Below are positions 10,826 through 21,005 of a DNA stretch of 64,000 nucleotides, one piece after another. The notes below the pieces were generated by a model. That model was given only the letters and a program-made list of their open reading frames with translations. It was not told where the DNA came from and did not search any database. Within the stretch, counting starts at the first letter, position 1, and every line of letters begins with the position of its first letter. A program made the position numbers and the translations under genes. Source of the DNA: Brevundimonas nasdae (GTDB lineage: Bacteria > Pseudomonadota > Alphaproteobacteria > Caulobacterales > Caulobacteraceae); NCBI RefSeq assembly GCF_016654005.1, contig NZ_JAEPWN010000002.1:248001-312000 (forward strand), in the 5' to 3' direction.

Positions 10826-12417
10826 CACTCCGCGATCGGCAGTTTCTTGGGCTTGGCCACCTTGAGCCAATAGCCGAGCAGGACTTGGGCCGTCAGCACC
10901 GCCGAGAAGACGGAGGTGAAGACGCCGATGGTCAGGGTCCAGGCGAAGCCGCGCACCGGGCCCTCACCGAACAGGAACATGATGCCTGCCGCGACCAGCG
11001 TGGTCAGGTTGGCGTCGACAATCGTGCCCATGGCGCGGTTGAAGCCGGCGTCCATGGAGGCGATCACCGAACGTCCCTGTCGGGCCTCGTCACGCATCCG
11101 CTCGTAAATCAGCACGTTGGCGTCCACGGCGACGGCGAAGGTCAGGATCAGACCGGCGATGCCCGGCAGGGTCAGCGTCGCCTGGGTCAGCGACATGGCC
11201 GCCACGATCAGCAGACCATTCAGCGCCAGGCCGATGACCGAGATGCCGCCGAACAGGAAGCCGTAGGCCAGGATCATGAAGACCACGATCACGACAAAGC
11301 CGAGAGCGGTCGACAGGGCGCCTGCGGCCACGGCGTCGGCGCCCAGTTCGGCGGTGACGACGCGGCGTTCTTCAACCTTCAGGGGCGCAGGAAGGGCGCC
11401 GCCGTTCAGCAGGTTCACCAGGGTCGAGGCTTCCTGAATGGAGAAGTTGCCGGTGATCTGGCCCGAACCGCTGGTGATCGCGCTCTGAATCGTAGGCGCC
11501 GAAATCACCTTGCCGTCCAGAATGATGGCGAAGGGCTTGCCCAGGTTGGCGGCGGTCGCTTCGCCGAACCGGCGTGCGCCGGCGCCGTCAAAGCGGAAGT
11601 CGATGGCGGGACGACCGCTCTGGTCCGAGCCGACGCCTGCGCGGGTCAGGTTCTCACCCGAAACCAGAACGCGCTTCTTCACCAGATAGGGCACGCCCTG
11701 CTGGTCTTGCAGCAGTTCGGAATCCGGCGGGACGCGGCCTGCGACAGCGTCGTTCACCGAGTTTTCGGTATCGACCATCTGGAAGGTCAGCTGCGCCGTC
11801 TGGCCGATAACTTCCTCAAGCTTGGTCGGATCGCTCTCGCCCGGCGCCTGGACCACGATGCGGTCCGCGCCCTGGCGGGTGATCGAAGGTTCGCGCGTAC
11901 CCAGACTGTCGATGCGTCGGCGAACCACGGTGATCGACTGGTCAACCGCCGCCGGTCCCATACCGTTCATCGCCGCTTCGGTATAGGCGAAACGCAGACG
12001 ACCATCGCCCAGGCGCGACGCCACGCGCTCGGCCTGACCGCCCGGTCCGACCTGTCCGCCCAGTTGCTGCAGCGCCTTGAACGCCGCATCCGTCTGGGAC
12101 GGGTTGGCCAGCGTCACCACGACGCCGCCCGCTTCACGCTGCAGGCCGCTGGTGGCGATGCCATCGCCGTTCAGGGTGACGCGCACGTCTTCGATCAGGT
12201 TCGTGACCCGCTTCTCGCGCATCTGCGGCACGTCGACTTCAAGCAGCAGGTAGGAGCCGCCCTGAAGGTCCAGGCCCAGGTTAAGCCCATGCTTGGGCAG
12301 CCACCCAGGCAAGGCCTCACGCTGCGCTGGCGTCAGCAGATTGGGATAGGCCAGGAAGCAGCCGATGATCGCCGAAGCGACAACGAGGATGATCTTCCAG
12401 CGCGATAGCTGAATCAT
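10825..12417 (-). CDS. secD: Protein translocase subunit SecD
   Basis: SecD is the large subunit of the SecDF translocation motor. The 530-aa product starts with a membrane helix, then the periplasmic P1 domain containing GLDLQGGSYLLLEVD and RIDSLGTREPSI, the P1-head, and a C-terminal block of five helices including the D/N motif AVAVDANVLIYERMRDE. Length is in the usual alphaproteobacterial range (about 520-535). It follows yajC by 35 bases and overlaps secF. Confidence 0.96.
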   Translation of the reverse strand: MIQLSRWKIILVVASAIIGCFLAYPNLLTPAQREALPGWLPKHGLNLGLDLQGGSYLLLEVDVPQMREKRVTNLIEDVRVTLNGDGIATSGLQREAGGVVVTLANPSQTDAAFKALQQLGGQVGPGGQAERVASRLGDGRLRFAYTEAAMNGMGPAAVDQSITVVRRRIDSLGTREPSITRQGADRIVVQAPGESDPTKLEEVIGQTAQLTFQMVDTENSVNDAVAGRVPPDSELLQDQQGVPYLVKKRVLVSGENLTRAGVGSDQSGRPAIDFRFDGAGARRFGEATAANLGKPFAIILDGKVISAPTIQSAITSGSGQITGNFSIQEASTLVNLLNGGALPAPLKVEERRVVTAELGADAVAAGALSTALGFVVIVVFMILAYGFLFGGISVIGLALNGLLIVAAMSLTQATLTLPGIAGLILTFAVAVDANVLIYERMRDEARQGRSVIASMDAGFNRAMGTIVDANLTTLVAAGIMFLFGEGPVRGFAWTLTIGVFTSVFSAVLTAQVLLGYWLKVAKPKKLPIAE

Positions 12418-12452
12418 GCGGGCGGTCTCGGTTCAGCGATACCGGAAGGGTA

Positions 12453-12770
12453 TCAGGCCTTGGAATCGTTGGCGGCGATGGCGGTGCGGTTGCGGACCTC
12501 GGCGATCATCGCCTTGACGACGCGGACGTTGACGCTGGGCGCGATCTCGACATTGACCTCGGCCTCTTCGACGCGGGTCACCTTGCCGATCATGCCGCTG
12601 CCCAGGACGACGGTGTCGCCACGCTTCACAGCGCTGATGGCGGCCTGATGCTCCTTGGCGCGCTTTTGCTGCGGGCGGATCAGCAGGAAATAGAACAGGA
12701 TGAAGATGGCGACGATCGGCAGGAACTGCACGATCACGGCCATGATGCCGCCGTCAGCTTGAGCGCCCAT
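12453..12770 (-). CDS. yajC: Preprotein translocase subunit YajC
   Basis: YajC is a small single-helix inner-membrane protein that associates with SecDF. The 105-aa product has one hydrophobic helix (VIVQFLPIVAIFILFYFLLIRP, described here by its ends VIVQ and LIRP at about residues 12-33) followed by the family signature RPQQKRAKEHQ and a beta-rich KOW-like tail with GDTVVLGSGMIGKV. It opens the yajC-secD-secF operon; the upstream gap 12771-12874 should hold the promoter. Confidence 0.95.
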   Translation of the reverse strand: MGAQADGGIMAVIVQFLPIVAIFILFYFLLIRPQQKRAKEHQAAISAVKRGDTVVLGSGMIGKVTRVEEAEVNVEIAPSVNVRVVKAMIAEVRNRTAIAANDSKA

Positions 12771-12818
12771 GGTAGTCTCCGAACACGAGGAAGGCTGCCC
12801 TCGTCGGCGCCCCCCATT

Positions 12819-12852
12819 AAAAACGAGGCGCGGAACCTAGGGCCGCGCCTCG
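12819..12852 (-). terminator. Rho-independent terminator after the nlpD-like gene
   Basis: A perfect 10-bp stem (12824-12833 with 12843-12852) is followed on the minus strand by TTTTT. It ends the serS-surE-pcm-nlpD transcription unit and separates it from yajC. Confidence 0.9.
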
Positions 12853-12874
12853 ACGAATGCAATGTGGCGCGGCG

Positions 12875-13951
12875 TCAGCGCGGCAATACCGTCAACGGAT
12901 CAACCGCCACGGGGTCGTCGCCGCGCATCTGTCGGGTCTCGAAATGGATCGACGGACGGCCGTCGCCAGCGGTCAGGCCCACAGTCCCGATCTGCTGACC
13001 GGCGCGGACATCGTCGCCGTCCTTGACCGTCGCAGAGCCCAGATGGCCGTAAACCGTGCGCCATCCGCCATTGTGGACGATCAGGACCGTCAAGCCCTGC
13101 CCCACCAGATCGTCACCGACATACGCCACGCGCCCAGCCGCAGAGGCGGCCACGGCTGCGCCTGCAGCGGCGCCGATATTGATGCCGTTGTTGCGTTCAC
13201 CCATGCCGACCGGCCCGAACCGGCGCAGCACTTCGCCGCGCACAGGCCATTGCAGGGCGATCGCGGCGGTCGATGTCGGCGGGGCGGCGGACGCCACGGG
13301 CGGAACGGGGGCCGTAGGCCGGGTCTGCGCCGGCAGGGCTGCATTGCCTGAGCGCGGCGGCGGCGGCGGCGGGGCGACGCCATTGTTCGGCACCAGAACG
13401 CCGACCGGGGACGGGCCGGTCGCATAGGGATCGTGGCCCGTGTCGACGGCTGCGTCCGGCAGGATGATTCGCTGCCCGGTCGTAATGGCGCCGCGCGGAC
13501 CCAGGCCGTTCAGGTCGATCAAGGTCTGCACGGGCGTCTGGAAACGACGACCGACGCCGGAAATCGTGTCGCCCGCCTGGATCACATAGGCAGCGCCTGG
13601 CGAGACATGCGTGGGCGTGCGTGTCGGCGGCGGCGGCGAATATTCGTCACGCGGCGGGGTGTAGGGCTGCTGGACGGGCGGCTGCACGACCACGGGCGGC
13701 GGCAAGGCCCCGCCTTCCACAGACCCGACCGGCGCCGTTGCTGGCGGCGGTGATTCGTAGGGCGCGGTCTGATACGGCTGGGTCGGCGGCGTATTGGGAT
13801 AACCGCCCTGCGGGTACGGCCCCGCCTGCCCTGCCCCTTGTGTCGGATGGGTCGAATAGCGCGGCTCGGACGGGTAGCTCGTACAGGCCACCGCCGTCAG
13901 CGACGCCCCTGCGATCAACGCCGCTTTCATCAAGGCCGATTGTATCGCCAC
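12875..13951 (-). CDS. NlpD/EnvC-like lipoprotein, LysM plus degenerate LytM (M23) domain
   Basis: The product (358 aa) is a lipoprotein with lipobox LTAVAC, a long Pro-rich linker, one LysM peptidoglycan-binding motif (YVIQAGDTISGVGRRFQTP) and a C-terminal M23/LytM fold. In active LytM enzymes the first zinc ligands are His and Asp; here the equivalent stretch is NNGINIG, so both are replaced by Asn, while YGHL and IHFE remain. That loss fits NlpD/EnvC-type activators of amidases rather than a hydrolase. I start at GTG 13951, which has AGGAG six bases upstream; a TTG lies two codons earlier. The pcm-surE neighbours are those of classical nlpD. Confidence 0.85.
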   Translation of the reverse strand: MAIQSALMKAALIAGASLTAVACTSYPSEPRYSTHPTQGAGQAGPYPQGGYPNTPPTQPYQTAPYESPPPATAPVGSVEGGALPPPVVVQPPVQQPYTPPRDEYSPPPPTRTPTHVSPGAAYVIQAGDTISGVGRRFQTPVQTLIDLNGLGPRGAITTGQRIILPDAAVDTGHDPYATGPSPVGVLVPNNGVAPPPPPPRSGNAALPAQTRPTAPVPPVASAAPPTSTAAIALQWPVRGEVLRRFGPVGMGERNNGINIGAAAGAAVAASAAGRVAYVGDDLVGQGLTVLIVHNGGWRTVYGHLGSATVKDGDDVRAGQQIGTVGLTAGDGRPSIHFETRQMRGDDPVAVDPLTVLPR

Positions 13952-14060
13952 CCGCAACTCCTCACATGGTTAAGACCGGCCCCTGCGGTTTGCCCGCTCA
14001 AGCCCTTGAATCCAACCCTTCAATGCGCGCAGAATTGGGGCGTGAAGGTTAACAGGCCCT

Positions 14061-14705
14061 TCAGATTTCCTTGGCCGTGCCCTCGACCAGCGGCACAAAC
14101 CGCACTTCCGTCAGGCTTTCGCGGCGGAACGAACCGTCGCCCTGCCCCACATAGCGATGCAGCATCTGCACCGAGGTGCGGCCGACCGGCGCGACCAGAA
14201 CCCCGTTGGGCTTCAACTGTTTCAGCAGTTCCGTCGGTTCCGCAGGCGAGGCCGCCGTCACCATGATCCGGTCGAACGGCGCCTGCTCGATCCAGCCCAG
14301 ACCGCCGTCGCCGTGCTTGGTGATGACATTGTCGATATCCAGCGTCCGCAGGCGGCTTTCAGCCTCGACCAGCAGGCTGCGATAGCGTTCCACCGAATAG
14401 ACATAGCGCGCCAGCCGCGACAGCACCGCGCACTGGTACCCGCTGCCGGTGCCGATCTCCAGCACGCGGTGGCGCGGCTGGACGTCCAGCGCCTGGGTCA
14501 TCAGGCCGACGATATAGGGCTGGCTGATCGTCTGGGCGCAGTCGATCGGCAGGGCCTGATCCTCCCACGCCTGATCCAGGAACTTCTCGTGCACGAAGAC
14601 CGCGCGGTCGATGCTCTCCATCGCCGCCAGCACGCGCGGGTCCGTGACCCCCTGCTGGCGCAGCGACAGGATCAGTCGTCCGGCGCGGTCGTCGTGCAGG
14701 TTCAA
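14061..14705 (-). CDS. pcm: Protein-L-isoaspartate O-methyltransferase
   Basis: This cytoplasmic SAM-dependent repair enzyme methylates isoaspartyl residues in aged proteins. The 214-aa product has the family motif around AQTISQPYIVGLMTQAL, the SAM loop VLEIGTGSGYQCAVL and a later FDRIMVTAAS strand. The start overlaps the surE stop by 4 bases. It forms part of serS-surE-pcm-nlpD, an arrangement common in proteobacteria. Confidence 0.95.
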   Translation of the reverse strand: MNLHDDRAGRLILSLRQQGVTDPRVLAAMESIDRAVFVHEKFLDQAWEDQALPIDCAQTISQPYIVGLMTQALDVQPRHRVLEIGTGSGYQCAVLSRLARYVYSVERYRSLLVEAESRLRTLDIDNVITKHGDGGLGWIEQAPFDRIMVTAASPAEPTELLKQLKPNGVLVAPVGRTSVQMLHRYVGQGDGSFRRESLTEVRFVPLVEGTAKEI

Positions 14706-15495
14706 GCGGCCCGGTCCGTCTTCTTGGGCGGGGCGCCGCCCAGCACCTTTTTCAGATCATTGACGCTCTGCATGTGCGTCAGGTCGATATGCAGGGGCGT
14801 GACCGAGATCCGGCCCTCGTCGATGGCGCGCAGGTCGGTGCCCTCGGGATGCTCCTGCTTCTCGCCGCGGAAGCTCATCCAGTAATAGTCGCGGCCGCGC
14901 AGGTCGGTGCGGCGCACGGCGTGCATTTCGCCGACATCGCGGAACCCCTGTTTCGTCACCTCGACCTGTTCGACCTGTTCGGGGCGGCAGTTGGGGAAGT
15001 TCAGGTTCATGACCACGCCCGGCGACCATTTCTGATCCAGAAGGCGGGCGATGACTGCGGGGGCGAAGGCTTCCGCCGTCTCCCAGTGGGCCACCACTTC
15101 GTCATGGAACCGCTCAAGGCTCTGGCTCAGGGCGATGGAGCGGATGCCGAAGGCCATGCCCTGCAACGCGCCCGCCACCGTGCCGGAATAGCTGACGTCC
15201 TCGCCGATGTTGTGGCCGCGATTGACGCCCGACAGCACCAGATCGGGCCGCTCCGGCATCAGGTCGTTGACCGCCAGAACGACGCAGTCGGTCGGCGTGC
15301 CCGTCACCGCGAACCGCTTTTCCCCCAGATGATGCACCCGCAGCGGCTCGGTCAGGGTGATGCCCCGTCCCTTGGCCGACTGTTCGACAGCAGGCGCGCA
15401 CACCCAGACATCGTCGCTCAGGGTGCGGGCGATCCGCTCCAGACAGGCCAGACCCTCGGCTTCGATGCCGTCGTCATTGGTAAGCAGAATACGCA

Positions 15496-15496
<1 letters not shown>
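14702..15496 (-). CDS. surE: 5'/3'-nucleotidase SurE
   Basis: SurE is a cytoplasmic metal-dependent nucleotidase and exopolyphosphatase. The 264-aa product begins with the signature MRILLTNDDGIEAEG (metal-binding DD) and contains SGVNRGHNIGEDVSYSGTVA. The start ATG overlaps the serS stop (TAATG), and the 3' end overlaps pcm, indicating tight translational coupling. Length is normal for the family. Confidence 0.96.
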
Positions 15497-16941
<1,445 letters not shown>

Positions 16942-17033
16942 TCAGGCGGGAGAAGCCGAACGCTCTACCCGGATGGGCAGAGTCGGGCAACGCGCGACAG
17001 AAGCCAAATCCTTCTGACGCAAGGCGATCAGGG

Positions 17034-17456
17034 TCAGCGGGTCTTGCCCAGCAGCCGGTCCCGCGCGGCGTTGACCCGCATGGCCAGCCCCTCGGTGCCG
17101 CCCTGATCGGGGTGCGCGCGCGCCATGGCGCGTTTCCAGGCGGTGCGGATTTCCGCCTCTGTGGCGTTGCGCCCGACGCCTAGCACGGACCGTGCGTCCG
17201 CCTCGCTGATCGGCTCAGACCGCACGACCGGCCGCATCCGCGATGACCAGATGACATAGAGGCCCGCGCCCGCCAGTCCCGCCGCCGTCAGCCATGCGCC
17301 ATGAGACGCCGCCAGCACCGCGCCAGCCACCATCACCGCGCCCAGCAGGGTCGCTGTCACGCGCCAGTGCCCGCGACGCGGCTTCTCAGTCTGTCGGCCC
17401 AGCCGCACCAGCGCCCAGACGGCAATCCCCGCCAGGGCGACCCAGATCAATCCCAT
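17034..17456 (-). CDS. Membrane-anchored J-domain protein
   Basis: The product (140 aa) has hydrophobic segments in its N-terminal 70 residues and a short J domain at about residues 85-138 with the diagnostic HPD in RAHPDQGG. This is the DjlA/Tim14-like topology: an inner-membrane anchor presenting a J domain to DnaK in the cytoplasm. No zinc-finger or client-binding region is present. It lies 19 bases upstream of nothing obvious on its strand; mipZ ends just before it and could be co-transcribed. Confidence 0.85.
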   Translation of the reverse strand: MGLIWVALAGIAVWALVRLGRQTEKPRRGHWRVTATLLGAVMVAGAVLAASHGAWLTAAGLAGAGLYVIWSSRMRPVVRSEPISEADARSVLGVGRNATEAEIRTAWKRAMARAHPDQGGTEGLAMRVNAARDRLLGKTR

Positions 17457-17475
17457 GAACGGTTCAGTCCGCCTT

Positions 17476-18312
17476 TCAGGCGGCGACGTCCAGCGGCTGC
17501 ATCGCCTGCTCCAGCCCCATGGCCTTCATCAGGTTGCGAAGCTCCTGGCGCGCGGCGACGTGGGCCAGGGAGACCGCCACAGGGCGGATGTCGTTGGACA
17601 GGTCCGCCACCGTCAGGCCGAAGGGGAACAGTTCGCGATAGATGACCCGGTCGCGCAGGCCCGGCCCGACGCGGAAGCCGACCCGCTTGGCCAGCTTGTT
17701 CATGCGTTCTTCCAGACGTTTGCGGTTGCGCGCCTCGGCCACGGCCAGACGGTTGGTGACGACCAGCCAGTCGATGGTGGCGTTGCGGCCCTGGCTGATG
17801 GCGCGGACCTTGCGCGCCTCCCAGACGCTCTCGGAATAGATCGACGGCTTCAACAGCTCCAGCGACACCGGATCCACCTCGCCCAGCAGGTCGAAATCGA
17901 CGAAGCTGTCGTTCATCGGCGTGACGATCTGGTCAGCCCGCGCGTGCGCGGCGCTGGACACAGCCGTGTCGCCGCCGGGCGTGTCGATCAGTATGCACTC
18001 GACGCCCTGGGCCACCGCCTCGTCAAACGCCCGCTCGAAGGCGATGATCTGCTCATCAACCGACGCCTTGGCCAGCGCCTTGCCATCGCCCATGTCCGGG
18101 ATCATCGGCTGCGGCAGCGTATGACCGTTGGCCTCCACCCAGCTGAGCCGATTGGTGAAGAAGCGCTGCATGGACCGCTGGCGCAGGTCCAGGTCGATGA
18201 TGGCGACCGTCCGGCCCGCGTGCAGCAGGCCCGTCACAATGTGAATGGCCAGGGTGGACTTGCCCGCCCCGCCCTTTTCGTTGCCCAGAACGATCACATG
18301 TGGCTGCGTCAT
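17476..18312 (-). CDS. mipZ: MipZ, ParA-family regulator of division-site placement
   Basis: MipZ is the Caulobacterales/Rhizobiales ATPase that forms polar gradients through ParB and inhibits FtsZ, placing the division plane. The 278-aa product has a deviant Walker A box GNEKGGAGKST at residues 10-20 (signature K13, catalytic K18), IDLDLRQRS and LIDTPGGDTA. The long block PMNDSFVDFDLLG and the RDRVIYRELFPFGLT segment are the ones I recall from Caulobacter MipZ, which separates it from plain ParA and MinD. It is a taxonomic marker for this window. Confidence 0.93.
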   Translation of the reverse strand: MTQPHVIVLGNEKGGAGKSTLAIHIVTGLLHAGRTVAIIDLDLRQRSMQRFFTNRLSWVEANGHTLPQPMIPDMGDGKALAKASVDEQIIAFERAFDEAVAQGVECILIDTPGGDTAVSSAAHARADQIVTPMNDSFVDFDLLGEVDPVSLELLKPSIYSESVWEARKVRAISQGRNATIDWLVVTNRLAVAEARNRKRLEERMNKLAKRVGFRVGPGLRDRVIYRELFPFGLTVADLSNDIRPVAVSLAHVAARQELRNLMKAMGLEQAMQPLDVAA

Positions 18313-18430
18313 GAGGAAATCCTCTGTGCCGGTCGACGCGACTCAAATTCGGCGCGACCCTCAATGGGCGGAGATTCGGCTTCCTGGCGGCAAACGTCAA
18401 CGGAACCTTAACGCCAGCCTGTGGACGATG

Positions 18431-19087
18431 TCAGCCCTGACGCGCGCACCAGGCGTCGGCGACTTGCGCCGCGTGACAGACAGCCACAGCCGTTTCCGCC
18501 GGGATCGGCCCAACCTTCAGCCGTGTCAGGCTGCGCCCGTTGACCTCAACCCCTTCAAACACAGGCGAAAGGGTCGCCAGTTCATCCCTGGTCCTCAGCC
18601 GCGCCCACGCCTCGCGCGCGCCAGCCTCGCTGGAATAGGCGCCCAGTTGGATGGTGCGGCCTTCAACCTTTGCAACAGCAGGGCGAAGCACGGGCTCCTC
18701 TAGGGGCCGGACCGGCTCGCGGATCACCGCGCGGACGATTTCAGCCTGTTCGACAAGGGGCTCGGCTGGTGCTGTGATCACGCGCTGCGACGGGCTGAAA
18801 CCACTGCGCAGTCCGTCGGACTGGGCGTCGCGCGCATCCCACATTTCATGCGGGTCCATCAGCGACACCTGAAGCGGCGAGAACCGGGCGGGCCGCAGCC
18901 CCGCTTCTGCGGCTGAGTTGCTGTGCGGCGCGGCCTTGCCGCCCCGTGACACGTCAATCGCCGCCACCTGTTCGGCCATGGCGTGAAAGCGCTGCGGGTT
19001 TTCAACTACGCCGCAACCGGCAAGCATCGCCCCCCAGGTCATGGCCAGGGCGATCAGAACTGGACGTGTCGCTTGTGCGGGCGTCAT
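18431..19087 (-). CDS. SPOR-domain lipoprotein
   Basis: The product (218 aa) has a signal peptide with lipobox (GAMLAGC) and a C-terminal SPOR-like domain of about 75 residues beginning at IQLGAYSSEAGAREAW and ending in VADAWCARQG. SPOR domains bind denuded glycan strands at division septa. The middle section is Pro/Glu-rich linker. I use ATG 19087; a GTG two codons upstream is possible. It is 118 bases upstream of mipZ on the same strand, so a cell-division role is plausible from context. Confidence 0.8.
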   Translation of the reverse strand: MTPAQATRPVLIALAMTWGAMLAGCGVVENPQRFHAMAEQVAAIDVSRGGKAAPHSNSAAEAGLRPARFSPLQVSLMDPHEMWDARDAQSDGLRSGFSPSQRVITAPAEPLVEQAEIVRAVIREPVRPLEEPVLRPAVAKVEGRTIQLGAYSSEAGAREAWARLRTRDELATLSPVFEGVEVNGRSLTRLKVGPIPAETAVAVCHAAQVADAWCARQG

Positions 19088-19162
19088 AAGCACGACCCTA
19101 GTCTCCAGACTTTGAAGTCTGGTGCATGAACAGGCTTAAACTTGAAGGTTAATCGCTTCACC

Positions 19163-20029
19163 ATGACTGACGCCACGTCCCTGCCCGTCGCCCGCTCCGT
19201 CGCCGAGTTGCGTCAGATCGTCGGCGACTGGAAACGACAGGGGCTTAGGGTCGGCATGGTCCCCACCATGGGCGCCCTGCATGAAGGCCACCTGACCCTG
19301 GTGCGCGAAGCGGCGCGCCGCGCAGACAGGGTTCTTGCCTCCAACTTCGTCAATCCGACCCAGTTCGCTGCGCACGAGGATCTGGGCCGCTATCCGCGCC
19401 AACAGGAAGAAGACGCCCGCCTGCTGGCCGGCGCGGGCTGCGACCTGATGTTCGCCCCCACGGTGGAGGAGATGTATCCGCAAGGTTTCGCCACCAGCAT
19501 CGCCGTCTCTGGCCCGGCGCTGGGCCTGGAAGGCGACGCCCGCCCCCAGATGTTCGGCGGCGTGGCTCTGGTGGTCACCAAACTGTTCAATCAGGCCCAG
19601 CCGGACGTCGCCGTGTTCGGCGAGAAGGACTTCCAGCAGCTGATGGTCATCCGCCGCTTCGTGCGTGACCTGGACCTGCCCGTCGAGATCATCGGCAGCC
19701 CGACCGAGCGGGATGAACATGGCCTCGCCCTATCCTCGCGCAACGCCTATCTCAGCGGAAAGGAACTGGCCACGGCGCGCAGTCTGAACCTGATCCTGCG
19801 CAAGGCGGCGGATGAGGCCGCATCGGGCCGCCCCCTGCCTGGCGTCGAGCGTGAGGCCTATTCCGCCTTGCTGAAGGCAGGGTTCGACCGCGTCGACTAC
19901 GCCACCATCCGCCACGCCGAAGACCTGACGCCGTTCAGGGACGACATCGTCGACGCCCCGGCCCGCATCCTGGCCGCCGCCTGGCTGGGCAAGACGCGGT
20001 TGATCGACAATATGGCCGTCGGCGCCTGA
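19163..20029 (+). CDS. panC: Pantothenate synthetase (pantoate-beta-alanine ligase)
   Basis: PanC condenses pantoate and beta-alanine with ATP to make pantothenate for CoA. The 288-aa product shows the nucleotidyl-transferase HIGH-like motif in MVPTMGALHEGHLTLV, FVNPTQF, GEKDFQQL and LALSSRNAYLS, all in the expected order. I use ATG 19163 (MTDATSLP) rather than the TTG at 19142. It is divergent from the SPOR lipoprotein gene and followed by a terminator. Confidence 0.95.
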   Translation: MTDATSLPVARSVAELRQIVGDWKRQGLRVGMVPTMGALHEGHLTLVREAARRADRVLASNFVNPTQFAAHEDLGRYPRQQEEDARLLAGAGCDLMFAPTVEEMYPQGFATSIAVSGPALGLEGDARPQMFGGVALVVTKLFNQAQPDVAVFGEKDFQQLMVIRRFVRDLDLPVEIIGSPTERDEHGLALSSRNAYLSGKELATARSLNLILRKAADEAASGRPLPGVEREAYSALLKAGFDRVDYATIRHAEDLTPFRDDIVDAPARILAAAWLGKTRLIDNMAVGA

Positions 20030-20037
20030 CAGCCGAA

Positions 20038-20068
20038 GGGCCGCACCCGTCGCCGGATGCGGCCCTTT
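20038..20068 (+). terminator. Rho-independent terminator after panC
   Basis: An 8-bp stem (20038-20045 with 20058-20065) is followed by TTTT. It lies 9 bases after the panC stop and also separates panC from the convergent chorismate mutase gene. Confidence 0.85.
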
Positions 20069-20087
20069 TCCAGTTCAAAGGCGCGGC

Positions 20088-20846
20088 TTAGCCGATTGCG
20101 CCGACGCAGCCTTCCGCATCGCCCGGCGCCAGTTCTGCGTCGGTCAGGGCGATGGTCCAGCCGTGGTGCGTGTTCAGGCCCCAGCGACGTGCGCCGCCGC
20201 CGTCGCCTGCGTCCCCGCCAGCGGTGACCACAACGCGGCGGCCGGTCGGCAGGGCCGGAGGATCAATCTTGCCCACCGCCAGAGACGTCGGCGTCTCGCC
20301 GCCGTAACCGTCGAATACGCTCAGCATCGACCATTCGCGACGCAGGCCCATCCACCAGGCGTCTTCGGTGTTGATGGCCAGAACAGCAATGCCATGCCCC
20401 TCCGCCGCGAAGGCCAGCGCCTTCTGCGGATCGCGGACCATGCGAATATCGGCGGCGGCGCCGAAACGCAGGCGGGCGCCGTCATAGGCGCGGGTCGGCT
20501 CTATCGGCGCCCAGACCTGGACCTGCAGACGGCCTTGGCGGGCCAGACCCCAGCCGACGATCTCACGCCACAGATGCTCGACGGCCTCGGCGTTCTCGGG
20601 CTGGCATTTGGACAGCATCCTCGCCAGCACGGTCTGCTCGCGGTCAGGCCTCAGCTTGGTGTGCGGGCCGGTAGGAGCGTCCTTGGCGCGACCGACAGTG
20701 GCGGCGACGGCCAGACGCTGTTCGAACAGGTTCAGGATCTGGTCGTCGATGCTGTCGATCTCGGCGCGCAGGGCGGCCAGAGCCTGTTGCTCGGGGGTCA
20801 GATCGGCCACGTCAGGCCACACTTGTTGGACGTTGGAATTCAGCAT
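20088..20846 (-). CDS. Chorismate mutase (AroQ type) with extra C-terminal domain
   Basis: The N-terminal 100 residues are an AroQ helical chorismate mutase: LRAEIDSIDDQILNLFEQR, VGRAK and LRPDREQ carry the usual substrate-binding Arg/Lys residues; it converts chorismate to prephenate. The product is 252 aa, about 150 residues longer than a bare AroQ domain. The extra part has the pattern FGAAADIRMVRDPQKALAF followed by GHGIAVLAI, which looks like a remnant of a prephenate-dehydratase fold but lacks its catalytic TRF motif. It follows pheA on the same strand and is preceded by the Tyr/Phe-rich leader peptide. Confidence 0.85.
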   Translation of the reverse strand: MLNSNVQQVWPDVADLTPEQQALAALRAEIDSIDDQILNLFEQRLAVAATVGRAKDAPTGPHTKLRPDREQTVLARMLSKCQPENAEAVEHLWREIVGWGLARQGRLQVQVWAPIEPTRAYDGARLRFGAAADIRMVRDPQKALAFAAEGHGIAVLAINTEDAWWMGLRREWSMLSVFDGYGGETPTSLAVGKIDPPALPTGRRVVVTAGGDAGDGGGARRWGLNTHHGWTIALTDAELAPGDAEGCVGAIG

Positions 20847-20886
20847 TGGATTGGGCTTTCAGCATGGGGGAATTTCGATGTGCAGG

Positions 20887-21005
20887 GGCGAACAGCCGCT
20901 CTGATCCAGAACGGTCGCCGGTGAGACTGTCAGGAGCGAAGTAAGCCCGACGCCTCAGCCGGCGTATCGAAAGCCGTAAAAGCCGTAGCCAAAATAATAG
21001 CCGGC
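20887..21005 (-). promoter_or_regulatory. Candidate aromatic amino-acid attenuator
   Basis: Four complementary segments lie in the leader mRNA. Segment 1 (GCCGGC, 21000-21005) precedes the Tyr/Phe codons; segment 2 (CGCCGG, 20959-20964) spans the leader's end; segment 3 (CCGGCG then ACCG, 20912-20921); segment 4 (CGG...TCGCC, 20887-20898). Pairing 1:2, 2:3 and 3:4 are mutually exclusive in the classical way. The 3:4 hairpin also holds an inner CTG-GAT-CAG stem (20901-20909). No U-run follows 3:4, so it may act by other means than intrinsic termination. The pairing is read by eye, not folded by software. Confidence 0.6.
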
